Source: Opitutia bacterium (lineage in GTDB: Bacteria > Verrucomicrobiota > Verrucomicrobiae > Opitutales > Opitutaceae). From it: a DNA stretch of 34,616 nucleotides. The DNA lies in NCBI GenBank assembly GCA_947442255.1, contig CANEVO010000038.1, positions 1 to 34,616 on the forward strand, given 5' to 3'. The stretch's first letter is position 1. Every line of letters begins with the position of its first letter. Below are positions 22,923 through 31,451 of this stretch, one piece after another. The notes below the pieces were generated by a model. That model made no database searches. It saw only the letters and a program-made list of their open reading frames with translations, and had not been told where the DNA came from. The translations under genes were made by a program, and so were the position numbers.

Positions 22923-25706
22923 TCAGAATTTGACGGTGACCGAGAGGTCATACTGCGCCGGCATCACGTAGGAGTAGCGATAGACATTGGCCGCGTTGGC
23001 CATCGTCGTGAAACCGGTTTTCCGGATCTTGGTGTTTTCGAGATCGAGCAGATTGCGGACGCCGGCGCGCACGCGCAGTTGCCGGCCCCAGACTTTTTGA
23101 TCGCGCATGATGTAGCCACTCACGAGGTGCGTACTGCCGCCGATCATCTGCTGCCGGTTCGGAACGCCGAAGAGGTAGTTGTCGCGCCAACTGCCGTTGA
23201 CGCCGACGCGCACGCCGCGGAGTGGCTTCCACGATTCCCGCGCGAAGCTGTAGTCGGCCACCCAACTGGCGGACCACGGCGCGGCCCGGGCGCCGGTCGC
23301 ACGGTCGGCGATGTCGAGCGTGTCGAGGAGGAGCTTGGCGTCGGCGAGCAGCGCGGGACTCTCGTTGCCGCGCTTGACCGCCGCGTCGTAATAGGCGCGG
23401 AACGACTGGAGGTCGGGCCGGCTGAACACATTCGCGTAGCCGAGAGTGAACCGCAGTTGCAGGCCCTTCGCGGGCCGCATCATCAGCGTGAGATCGGCAC
23501 CCTTCGAGTTCTCGGTGGCGGTGTAGTTGCGCGAGGCACTGGCGGTGCCGGGTTCGCGATACTTGTAGCGCGGATCGCCGGGCAGGACGTCATTGGGATT
23601 CATCAGATCCTCCGTCTGGCTGTCGGAGAACGTCGTGATGGGACTGTTGTAGGTGCGCACGGCATTCTGGCGGTCGATGTCGAAGAGACCAAAGGTGAAC
23701 CCAATCTTGTCCGACCACAGGTTGCCTTTGAGGCCGATTTCCTTGGTGACGCCGGAGATCGGACCGATGGGAACGCGATCGAAGGTGCGGGCGTCCTGAA
23801 AGCGGAACGACTCGGAGTAAACCAAGTAGACATTGACTTCCTTGTTCAGCGCGTAAGTGAGGCCGCCCGAGTAGGTCGTCTGCGCCTGACGCAGGAAGCG
23901 GTTTTCCACGTATTCGCCGGGGAGCGCATCGGCGCGGGAGGGTGGCTTGATGTCTTCCGCCCAGCGGCCCTCTTTGCGAGTCGCCACATAGTCCCACGTG
24001 CGTCCCCAGTCGGTGCGAGCGCCGACGAGCGATTGAATCCGGCCCTTCAGGTAACGGCCACTCGCGGAAATCGAAGCTGAATAATTCTGCCGCCACGCGG
24101 TGCCGTCGGCAGCGGAGGTGCCCGAGGCGAAATAGCGCAACGGCACCATGTTCACGGCGCTCGTGACGGGCAGGCCGTCCTTTTGCATCCGGTCGAAAAC
24201 CGCGCGCGAGTAGAACAGCGGATCGTCGAGGTAGAGCCGGAGCACGAGACGATCGTTGTTGGTGTTGATCGCGCTGGCGGTGCCGGCGAGCGCCGGCGCG
24301 ATGTTGAAATACTGCCACCGGAGGTTGAGCGCCTGATCCTCGCGATACTCCGCGCCGGCGACGAATAGCTGCTCCATCCATTTGAACTTGTCGAATTTGT
24401 AGACCGCCGAGCCACGGAAGGCATGCACGTCGTTGCGGAACCATTTGCGATCGCCACGGCTGTCGATGTAGGGGCGGCCGGTGACGTCGACATTGACGGT
24501 CTGGTCGAACGCGTTGTCGTTCCGCTCCTCCTGCTGCGTCTGGTAATTGTAAGCGAGCTCCGTGCTGATCGGTCCGAGTTGCTGCTCGATCGTCACGGAC
24601 CACGCGCGGAACGGCTGGCTGTGATTGTCAAAGGAGCCGCGGATATTGTATTCCTTGGGGAGTCCGCTGATGCGCTTCGTGCCGACCACGGCGCCGGCGG
24701 CGTTGAGCATCTTCACGTCGAAGGCACCGCCCTCAAGCAGTGACGGCGAACCACCGGACGGATTGTTGGCGGACGCGCGATCCGCCGCCGGCAGCGTGGT
24801 GGAGATGATCCACCGTTGGTCGGACGTGTAGTAGGTGCCGGCGGTGCCGAACCCGAGGCTACGGGCGGATTGCTCGCGGACCCAGATCCCGGCGAAACCG
24901 CGAATGTCCTGATAGCGACCCTGCTCGTATTCGACGCGGATCCCGGTCGGCTTGAACGGCCGCCAGGCGGCGGCGAGCGTCTCACCCTCGAAGCGATACG
25001 TGGACGCGTCCTGAAACGTCTTCTGTAGCTTGCGGACGGCATTGAAGCGGAGAGCGAGATTCGACCGCACCTTCCAATTGTAATCGATCTGGTAGCGATA
25101 GGCGCCCTCGCTGTTGTAGTTGGCGTAAACTTCGCCGAAGGTCCGCAGCAGGGGACGCTTCGTGAAGACCGCGCCCTGCCCGCCCGGTTCGACTTCGCCG
25201 AAAATCAGGGAGTTGGAGCCCTTGCCGAAATCGATGCGCTCGACGTTGTAGGTGTCGCTCGGGATATACCAGCGGAAGTAATTTCGGCTGACATTGTTCG
25301 CCTGCGCGAGGCCGCGGAACGAAAAATTTCCCTTATGGTTATCGTTTTCCATGATGGGGAGTGCGTAAACATTGGCGACGAACAGCGCCACGTCGTCGGC
25401 GGAATCGAGGCCGAGGTCCTCCATGAAATCGCGCGTGATGGCGTCGATGTTCACGGGCACATCCTTCAACGCCTGCTTGGTGCGGTTGGCAGAGAGCGTG
25501 TCGTTCGCCGACCAGCCGGTCTCGCGCTCGGTCTGGATGACGAAGGGTGAGAGTTGAACGGTTTCTTCATTCGCAGCGGCCGCGGCGGCGGGCGGCGTGG
25601 CGGGCACCACCTGGCCGCCCGCCACGAACGTGGCGCCCGTGACCAAGGTGATCAATGCGGCAGACCGCATCGATCGATGAAACGACGAGGAAATATTCCA
25701 GTGCAT
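22923..25706 (-). CDS. TonB-dependent receptor (927 aa)
   Basis: Start at the ATG at 25706 (MHWNISSSFHRSMRSAALIT), giving a signal peptide with hydrophobic core AALITLVTGATFVAGG. Upstream in-frame ATGs lack one. LSPFVI at 52-57 is the likely TonB box. Plug features are LKDVPVNIDAITRDFMEDLG and IDFGKGSNSLIFGEVEPGGQ. The beta-barrel ends VTVKF. It appears to be the first gene of the receptor-sulfatase operon, 220 nt downstream of the response regulator, so it is probably that regulator's target. No SusD-like lipoprotein accompanies it, as is usual outside Bacteroidota. The cargo is inferred only from the downstream sulfatases. Confidence 0.92.
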   Translation of the reverse strand: MHWNISSSFHRSMRSAALITLVTGATFVAGGQVVPATPPAAAAAANEETVQLSPFVIQTERETGWSANDTLSANRTKQALKDVPVNIDAITRDFMEDLGLDSADDVALFVANVYALPIMENDNHKGNFSFRGLAQANNVSRNYFRWYIPSDTYNVERIDFGKGSNSLIFGEVEPGGQGAVFTKRPLLRTFGEVYANYNSEGAYRYQIDYNWKVRSNLALRFNAVRKLQKTFQDASTYRFEGETLAAAWRPFKPTGIRVEYEQGRYQDIRGFAGIWVREQSARSLGFGTAGTYYTSDQRWIISTTLPAADRASANNPSGGSPSLLEGGAFDVKMLNAAGAVVGTKRISGLPKEYNIRGSFDNHSQPFRAWSVTIEQQLGPISTELAYNYQTQQEERNDNAFDQTVNVDVTGRPYIDSRGDRKWFRNDVHAFRGSAVYKFDKFKWMEQLFVAGAEYREDQALNLRWQYFNIAPALAGTASAINTNNDRLVLRLYLDDPLFYSRAVFDRMQKDGLPVTSAVNMVPLRYFASGTSAADGTAWRQNYSASISASGRYLKGRIQSLVGARTDWGRTWDYVATRKEGRWAEDIKPPSRADALPGEYVENRFLRQAQTTYSGGLTYALNKEVNVYLVYSESFRFQDARTFDRVPIGPISGVTKEIGLKGNLWSDKIGFTFGLFDIDRQNAVRTYNSPITTFSDSQTEDLMNPNDVLPGDPRYKYREPGTASASRNYTATENSKGADLTLMMRPAKGLQLRFTLGYANVFSRPDLQSFRAYYDAAVKRGNESPALLADAKLLLDTLDIADRATGARAAPWSASWVADYSFARESWKPLRGVRVGVNGSWRDNYLFGVPNRQQMIGGSTHLVSGYIMRDQKVWGRQLRVRAGVRNLLDLENTKIRKTGFTTMANAANVYRYSYVMPAQYDLSVTVKF

Positions 25707-25779
25707 GGGGTTGCTTGGCTGAATCGTTGGGGGTGGCCAAGCCGGAACGCTCCAGCTCGGCTGAGTCGAGGAGTCGGAT

Positions 25780-25785
25780 AGTATA
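25780..25785 (-). promoter_or_regulatory. Possible -10 element of the TBDR-sulfatase operon
   Basis: TATACT on the minus strand, about 74 nt before the receptor's start codon, in the 220-nt gap after the response regulator gene. No convincing -35 lies at the right distance, which would fit an activator-dependent promoter under the adjacent two-component system. Nothing else is recognised in the gap. Confidence 0.3.
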
Positions 25786-25926
25786 GATTCCCGCCGCCCG
25801 GCGTTATCGGTCGTTTGTATGACGCGGGGGCGGGCACGGCCCACGGGCGAGGTTCACTACCTGCGACCGCAACTCCGATCTGCCGCTCCCGCCCCTCCCC
25901 CGTTTCGACGCCTTGGTCGCCCCGCG

Positions 25927-26556
25927 TTAATTCCGGTCGAGAAACTTCACGACCGCCTCAGTGCGCGACTGCACGTGCAGCTTTTCATACACCGAGTGGA
26001 TGTGCGTCCGGACGGTGCTCATACTGATGCCCAGTTGCTCGGCGATTTCCTTGTAGAGAAACCCCTTGGCCAGGCAGCCGAGAATTTCATTCTCGCGCTT
26101 GGTGAGCTGGCTCATCTCGCCGGGTGCCTCCTTCAACCGGTGAAAATGTGCGACGACCTTGCGCGCGATCTGCATGGACATCGGCGCCCCGCCGGCGTGG
26201 ACCTGCTGGACTGCCTCCACGAGCTCCTTCGCGGGCATTTTTTTGAGCAGGTAGCCGTTCGCCCCGGCGCGCAGCGATTCGAAGATCAAATCACTCTCCT
26301 CGTAGGTCGTCAGCATCAGCACATGCAGTGCCGGACAGCGTTCCTTGAGCCGGCGCACACATTCAATGCCGCTGATTCCGGGCAGGTTGATGTCGATCAA
26401 CGCCACCTGCGGCGGGTCGTGGGGGATGCCGAGCACCGCCGCCTCCCCGGTCGCGTAGGATCGCTGGCACGCAAAGCCGTCCGCCTGACTGAACAGCTTG
26501 ACCAAGCCTTCGCGGGTGCCGGCATTGTCCTCTACGATGGCGACGTTAATAATCAT
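25927..26556 (-). CDS. NarL/LuxR-type response regulator
   Basis: 209 aa from the ATG at 26556 (MIINVAIVEDN). The receiver domain spans 1-120, with acidic pair Glu9-Asp10, phosphoacceptor Asp55 in ALIDINLPG, Thr83/84 and Lys105 in YLLKK. The LuxR-type helix-turn-helix spans about 150-206 (LTKRENEILGCLAKG, then IAEQLGISMSTVRTHIHSVY). When phosphorylated by its kinase it should bind promoter DNA and activate transcription. It lies 82 nt after the sensor kinase gene and 220 nt before the TBDR-sulfatase operon, which is the obvious target. Confidence 0.95.
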   Translation of the reverse strand: MIINVAIVEDNAGTREGLVKLFSQADGFACQRSYATGEAAVLGIPHDPPQVALIDINLPGISGIECVRRLKERCPALHVLMLTTYEESDLIFESLRAGANGYLLKKMPAKELVEAVQQVHAGGAPMSMQIARKVVAHFHRLKEAPGEMSQLTKRENEILGCLAKGFLYKEIAEQLGISMSTVRTHIHSVYEKLHVQSRTEAVVKFLDRN

Positions 26557-26638
26557 GAGGCGTTCGACCCGGCTACACTCGAAAGGCAATTGAGCGAAAG
26601 GGCGAGCCGGACTCCATCGGACGAAGGTATGAGCCGCG

Positions 26639-29600
26639 TCAGGCCGGAAAATCGATGGCGACCTTGAATTTGAGCCGCGTGCCCGGGCCAGCCTTGCGAT
26701 CGACCTGAAACTCGCCACCCACCGCCGCCATGCGCTCGCGCATGTTACGCAAGCCATCGCCCGGCGGCGCATCCGGCCCGAGCGCCAGTCCACGGCCATC
26801 GTCATCGATGACGACCTGGAGCGCCCGATCCGCGAGTGTCACCTGGATGCCGACCACGTGCGCTCCGGCGTGGCGCACGACGTTGGTCAACGCCTCCTTC
26901 ACGACGAGCAGCAGGTGATGCCGCACATCCGAGGTCACCACGATGTCAGGTGGATGGTCGGGCAGATCGACGAGGCACCGGATGCCCGCCGTGCGCAGAA
27001 ACTCCACCGCATACTGGCCGAGGTAGCTGATTAGATTTGGCAGCGTGTCGTTGCCGGGATTGATAGCCCAGACGATCTCGTCGAGCGAGGTGAGCATTTT
27101 CTGCGCGGTGCCGGTGATTTCTCGCAAGTGCTCGTCCGCGGGACTCGCCATCGTTCGATCCTGCAGGGCGAGTTCGCTCCGGAGTTTGATGTGGGCCAGG
27201 CTGCCACCGAGGTCGTCGTGGATGTCGCGCGCGATCCGCGTCCGCTCCTCGAAGAGTGCCGATTGCTGCTGGGCCTGTTGCAGCTTCACGCGCAGCCGGC
27301 GAAACGACACCCACCGCACCAGCGCGATCACGGCCGCAGTAAAGGCGCCCAGCCCGCCGAGCCGAAACCACCAGGTCTGCCAGAAAAACGGCGCCACGGA
27401 AAAAGCCAGGGTCGCGCCCTGCTCGCTCCACACGCCGGCATCGTTGCTGGCGATGACCCGAAAGGTATAACTGCCGGCCGCCAGCCGCGAATATTGCGCC
27501 GTCCGCAGCCGGCCCGCTTCGGTCCACGCGTCATCGAAGCCCTCCAACCGAAAACGAAACTGCACGTTCTCCGGCGCCGCGTAGCTCAGCGCGGCAAATT
27601 CAAACGCCAGCCGCCGGTGTTCGGGCGGGAGTCGCAGCGCGGAACTGTTCGTGTCGAGTTCGATAACGTCGGGCGCCCCCGCGTGGCGCAGCGGAAATCG
27701 CGGCGCGCGCAACGCCATCGTCCGCTCATCGATCGTCATCCGCTCCAACACCACCGGCGGCGGCACCGGGTTGTCGCGGAGATTTTCCGGCGTCAACACG
27801 AGCAGCCCGAGACTCGTCGCGAGCAGGACGCGGCCGTCACGGCTCAGGCACGTGGCCGGGGCGTTGTCGTAGTGCGGCTGGAGATTGGGCAGCCCTTCGC
27901 CCTGTCCGTACCGCAAGGCGCGGAGTTTGTCCTTCCGCACTTCCGCCACGTCCGTCGCCGCGCTCAACATCACCCGGCTGAGGCCGCGCGCGCCCGCCAG
28001 CCAGAGCGACCCAACACGATCCGTGGCGATCTGGGCGATTGATTCGTCCGGCAGGCCGGAGGCGGCCGTCAATTGCACAAACTTGCCATCGCGGAAAACG
28101 CCGAGCCCCCGGCCGGCGTAGCCGATCCACAGGCTGCCATCGGCCGTTGCCTGGATGCACCGCACCGAAGTCGATCCGGTGTCGGCCGGCGTCAGGCCGT
28201 GCACGAGGGTGTCGCCCGCCACGCGAAGCACCTGCCCATCCGACGTGCCGATCCAAACCACGCCGCTCGCATCCTGCACGAGCGCGCGAATGTTGCGGGT
28301 CGCCTCCGGCGTCGGCCAAATCTTCATCACGCCTTGCTTGAGATTGACGAGGCACGGCGGGCCGTTGGTGCCAAACCACACGGAGTCATCCGCCGCCACC
28401 ATCACCGTGCGGATCGAATTGCTCGGCAGGTCGTCGCCTTGCAGCCACGTGCGCACCTTGCCCTCCCGGGGCGAAATTTCCCGCAGGCCCTGCCCTCTCG
28501 TGCCCACCCAGATCCGGCCCGACCGATCGGCCGCCACGCACGCCGCGGCGCCGCCGCCTTCGGGCACGACGCGCCATACCTTGCCGTCGCCGCGCGCGAG
28601 CAGGCCGTTGCCCGCCGCGACCCAAAACTCGCCGTCCGCCGCCTGGCACACCGACGTCACCGACTCGAACGGCAGTCCGGCCCGCGGACCGATCAGTTCA
28701 ATCGCGCGCGGCCGGAGCCGGTTCAGCCCGCCGCCAAATGTCCCCGCCCAAATGTTGCCCTCCCGATCCTCCACCAGCGAGGAGACCTGCTGGTGCGACG
28801 TGTCCACCTTTTGCACGCCGCGGCCATCGTAGCGGAACAAGCCATCCGACGCGGTGCCGATCCACACCGCTCCCGCCCGATCCTCTATCATGGCGAGTAC
28901 GCGGATCCCCGTCGGCAACCCGGCGGCGACCGCCGGCGTCACGCGGTCGCCCACCCGGCAAAGCTGCGACCCCACGCACGCCCACAAACCGCCGCTGCGC
29001 GCGCCCGCGAGAAATACCTCGCGGCTCTCTAGCCGGAAACGCTCCTCAAACCGATCGGCGCGGAGCACGCCGAGCCGCCCGTTGCGCGAGCCCCAGACGT
29101 GGCCGTCGCGATCCCGGGCCACGGATGACCGGCCGCCCGTCCCGCCGCCAGCCGCCATTTTCAGTTCCTGCATCCGGTCGCCCTTCAACTGAAAAAGTTG
29201 TCCGCCGAACGCGAACCAGGCGTTGCCCTCGGCATCGTCTGCAAACCCAGTGAACTGGCCCGCCGGCATGCCGTGCGCCGTCGTGAAAACCTGCAGGGAA
29301 TCGGGGCCCACGCGGATGACCTCCTCCCGGTAGCCACCCAACCAGAGGTTGCCGCGTGTATCGGAATACATCGCGCGCGCGCCATTGCCGACCACGCCCT
29401 CCACCGCGCTCAAGTCAAATTCCTGAAAGGTGGAACCGTTGAACCGCACCAATCCGCCGCGCGTGGCCACCCACAAAAAACTATCGGGCGTCTGCGTGAC
29501 TCCTGTGACGCGATTGTCGGGCAGCCCATCGTCCGCCTGCCACACCCGGGCCGTCCACGTCGCAGGCGCCGTTGCAGGTTGACTGAACGCCAGTGTCACA

Positions 29601-29641
29601 CCACCGAGCAACGCAATGACCCCACGCCAACACCGACTCAT
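26639..29641 (-). CDS. Sensor histidine kinase with Reg_prop propellers and Y_Y_Y domain
   Basis: 1000 aa from the ATG at 29641, chosen because a signal peptide follows at once (WRGVIALLGGVTLAFSQ). An ATG at 29704 would add 21 residues. About 25-640 are Reg_prop repeats (for example DNRVTGVTQTPDSFLWVATR; DREGNIWAGTFGGGLNRLRP) forming two periplasmic beta-propellers. A Y_Y_Y domain follows (RFRLEGFDDAW, then YTFRVIASNDAGVW). One transmembrane helix lies near 760-778. The HisKA_3 site is RIARDIHDDLGG with His808. The ATPase has the N-box EALTNVVRHA (Asn920) and DDDGRG near 946. This layout matches the sensor half of hybrid glycan sensors in Bacteroidota, here with a separate response regulator. 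The periplasmic part should bind the glycan or a breakdown product. Confidence 0.93.
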   Translation of the reverse strand: MSRCWRGVIALLGGVTLAFSQPATAPATWTARVWQADDGLPDNRVTGVTQTPDSFLWVATRGGLVRFNGSTFQEFDLSAVEGVVGNGARAMYSDTRGNLWLGGYREEVIRVGPDSLQVFTTAHGMPAGQFTGFADDAEGNAWFAFGGQLFQLKGDRMQELKMAAGGGTGGRSSVARDRDGHVWGSRNGRLGVLRADRFEERFRLESREVFLAGARSGGLWACVGSQLCRVGDRVTPAVAAGLPTGIRVLAMIEDRAGAVWIGTASDGLFRYDGRGVQKVDTSHQQVSSLVEDREGNIWAGTFGGGLNRLRPRAIELIGPRAGLPFESVTSVCQAADGEFWVAAGNGLLARGDGKVWRVVPEGGGAAACVAADRSGRIWVGTRGQGLREISPREGKVRTWLQGDDLPSNSIRTVMVAADDSVWFGTNGPPCLVNLKQGVMKIWPTPEATRNIRALVQDASGVVWIGTSDGQVLRVAGDTLVHGLTPADTGSTSVRCIQATADGSLWIGYAGRGLGVFRDGKFVQLTAASGLPDESIAQIATDRVGSLWLAGARGLSRVMLSAATDVAEVRKDKLRALRYGQGEGLPNLQPHYDNAPATCLSRDGRVLLATSLGLLVLTPENLRDNPVPPPVVLERMTIDERTMALRAPRFPLRHAGAPDVIELDTNSSALRLPPEHRRLAFEFAALSYAAPENVQFRFRLEGFDDAWTEAGRLRTAQYSRLAAGSYTFRVIASNDAGVWSEQGATLAFSVAPFFWQTWWFRLGGLGAFTAAVIALVRWVSFRRLRVKLQQAQQQSALFEERTRIARDIHDDLGGSLAHIKLRSELALQDRTMASPADEHLREITGTAQKMLTSLDEIVWAINPGNDTLPNLISYLGQYAVEFLRTAGIRCLVDLPDHPPDIVVTSDVRHHLLLVVKEALTNVVRHAGAHVVGIQVTLADRALQVVIDDDGRGLALGPDAPPGDGLRNMRERMAAVGGEFQVDRKAGPGTRLKFKVAIDFPA

Positions 29642-29716
29642 GCACCAAAGCGCGCATCCACGATCGCGCGCGTTCGGGAGTGTCTCGGGATTACGCAGGT
29701 GCATCGGAAAATTCAG

Positions 29717-29923
29717 TTACCGAGTTGCCAAAGCAGCGTGCTCGCGGGCCGGTGCGTCGGATCGATCGCCAAAGAGCGCCGCGCTGGAGGAGCACGGTCG
29801 CCGTCGCATACGGATAATCGGCCGACGCCGGTGCGATCGCTTCGGCGTTTGCTGCTGCTGCGCCACTGCCGTCACTACGCAGACCAGCAAGAGGAGGAAC
29901 GCTTTTATGACGATATCGCGCAT
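29717..29923 (-). CDS. Small putative secreted protein (unrecognised)
   Basis: 68 aa starting MRDIVIKAFLLLLVCVVTAV and then AQQQQ, a textbook signal peptide. The rest is basic (RSHRRRPIIRMRRR) and then polar, without recognised motifs. The start lies only 7 bp inside the boundary of the IS4 element, so the promoter has been replaced by IS sequence. It could be the remaining head of a longer secreted protein whose frame has decayed, or a chance frame after a real signal peptide. It is followed by the sensor kinase gene on the same strand. Confidence 0.4.
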   Translation of the reverse strand: MRDIVIKAFLLLLVCVVTAVAQQQQTPKRSHRRRPIIRMRRRPCSSSAALFGDRSDAPAREHAALATR

Positions 29924-29929
29924 CACGAC

Positions 29930-31233
29930 TGTCCGGAATAACGATTGATGAGGTTGTGTAACATAAAGTGCTTCAGCGGATTGCTCGCCGTGGAGGGTGT
30001 GACGCATTTTGCGTTTGGCCAGACCGATCGCGCTCCATTCTGCATGGATGGCTTCTCAAACTGTGTTTGCGCAAGTGGTGGGCCTGGGGCATCGCGAGAC
30101 CTTTCGCCGCTGCGTTCAGCGCTATCACGGCGATGCGGCAACCAAAGGATTTGGCTGTCACGATCAGTGGCTCGCGATGGCGTTTGCTCAGCTCACGTTT
30201 CGCGAGAGCCTGCGCGACTTGGAGTCCTCGCTGCATTCGCGGACCGAACTGCTTTATCAGATGGGGTTTCGCAGCGACGTCAGGCGAAGCACCCTCGCCG
30301 AGGCCAACGAGCTGCGCGATTGGCGCATCTACGCGGACTGGGCCCAGAGTTTGATTCGTCGAGCGCGCAAGCTTTACGCCACGGAGCCGTTTGCGCTCGA
30401 GTTCGATCAAACGGTATACGCCCTCGATGCGACGGTCATCGACTTGTGTCTGAGCCTTTTTCCCTGGGCCCATTTTCGTTCGACCAAGGCCGCGATCAAA
30501 CTGCACACGCTCTTGGATCTGCGTGGCTCGATTCCGACGTTTCTCGCTCTGACAACGGGCGCGGTGCACGAGGTCAACTTGCTCAACGATCTTCCGATCG
30601 AACCCGGTTCGATCTATGTGATGGATCGCGGCTATTTGGATTTCACGCGGCTGGCTCGCTTCACGCAAGCCGGTGCTTTCTTCGTCATTCGCGCCAAATC
30701 GAACCTGCATTCTTACGTGAGTTGCAGTCGTCCCGTGGACCGAACCACGGGCCTGCGCTGCGATCAATCGATCCGGCTGCGCGGCTTCTATTCGCGTCAA
30801 GGTTACCCCGATTTGCTGCGCCGGATTCGTTATCTCGATGCCGCCCACGAGCACTCGCTCATTTTTCTGACCAACCACTTCTCGCTGCCGGCCTTCAAAA
30901 TCACCGAGATCTACAAGTCGCGTTGGCAAATCGAGCTGTTCTTTCGCTGGATCAAACAGCACCTGCGCATCCGCTCGTTCATCGGCACCTCCGACAACGC
31001 GGTACGCATTCAGATCTGGTCGGCGATCAGCACCTACCTCCTGGTGGCCATCCTCAAGAAGACCCTGAAACTGAAGCCCAGTTTGCATGAAATCCTTCAA
31101 GTCCTCTCCGTCACTCCCTTCGAGAAAGTTCCTGTCGCAGAACTCTTTGCGCCACGTTCTATATATCTTGATACAAGCAACTTCACGGATGATATTCCTA
31201 ACTTGTTCTAGGTTGGCGGGTTAATTCCGGACA
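29930..31233 (+). mobile_element. IS4-family insertion sequence (about 1.3 kb)
   Basis: The left end reads TGTCCGGAATAACG at 29930. The right end, on the minus strand, reads TGTCCGGAATTAACCCGCC from 31233. These form short imperfect inverted repeats flanking one transposase gene that seems intact. I could not find a convincing target-site duplication (flanks CATCACGAC and CTCCTGATAC). It separates the two-component/sulfatase block from the fourth TBDR region. Confidence 0.85.
30048..31211 (+). CDS. IS4-family transposase
   Basis: 387 aa from the ATG at 30048 (MASQTVFAQVVG), which matches the usual start of this group; an in-frame ATG 13 codons earlier is less likely. The N-terminal DUF4372-type part contains CHDQWLAMAFAQLTFRESLR. 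The DDE catalytic set is visible: Asp127 in ALDATVIDL, Asp193 in VMDRGYLDF, and Glu296 within the IS4 signature Y-2-R-3-E-6-K (Tyr289, Arg292, Glu296, Lys303). No stops or shifts are seen, so the enzyme could be active. It cuts and pastes the element using the short terminal repeats. Confidence 0.95.
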   Translation: MASQTVFAQVVGLGHRETFRRCVQRYHGDAATKGFGCHDQWLAMAFAQLTFRESLRDLESSLHSRTELLYQMGFRSDVRRSTLAEANELRDWRIYADWAQSLIRRARKLYATEPFALEFDQTVYALDATVIDLCLSLFPWAHFRSTKAAIKLHTLLDLRGSIPTFLALTTGAVHEVNLLNDLPIEPGSIYVMDRGYLDFTRLARFTQAGAFFVIRAKSNLHSYVSCSRPVDRTTGLRCDQSIRLRGFYSRQGYPDLLRRIRYLDAAHEHSLIFLTNHFSLPAFKITEIYKSRWQIELFFRWIKQHLRIRSFIGTSDNAVRIQIWSAISTYLLVAILKKTLKLKPSLHEILQVLSVTPFEKVPVAELFAPRSIYLDTSNFTDDIPNLF

Positions 31234-31256
31234 CTCCTGATACAAAGACAATTACC

Positions 31257-31451
31257 ATGGCCGCCGACAGGTCTGTCTCCATGAGCTTCCGCGTCTCCCC
31301 TCGGTTCAAGGCGCTGCTCGAGGTTGCAGCAGCGCGCGAGAACCGTGGCCTGACCAACATGCTTGAGGCCCCAGTCTTCGCGCACTGTGAGCAACTCGGA
31401 CTGTCTGTTCCGCCGGCCAAGGTGAGCCAAGGCAAGGGAGCCAAGAAGTGA
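31257..31451 (+). CDS. Ribbon-helix-helix-like small protein
   Basis: 64 aa. The segment SMSFRVSPRFKALLEVAAAR, then ENRGLTNMLEAPVFAHCEQL, reads as a beta-strand followed by two helices, the ribbon-helix-helix layout of Arc/CopG-type DNA-binding proteins and many antitoxins. It starts 24 nt after the IS4 end. Its TGA overlaps the next frame's GTG (GTGA), so the two were co-translated. It may be an accessory-element or plasmid gene. No toxin of a known family is next to it. A regulator role is inferred only from the fold-like pattern. Confidence 0.5.
   Translation: MAADRSVSMSFRVSPRFKALLEVAAARENRGLTNMLEAPVFAHCEQLGLSVPPAKVSQGKGAKK

Noticed and set aside
20434..25706. Siderophore uptake as the role of the two operon TBDRs
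   Set aside because: The plug style would allow it, but the neighbours are sulfatases and a glycan-type sensor; no iron-related gene or Fur-like site was seen. It is not excluded, just less supported.
27128..28042. Plus-strand open frames opposite the sensor kinase
   Set aside because: Composition is that of reverse-complemented propeller repeats; the kinase frame has all expected motifs.
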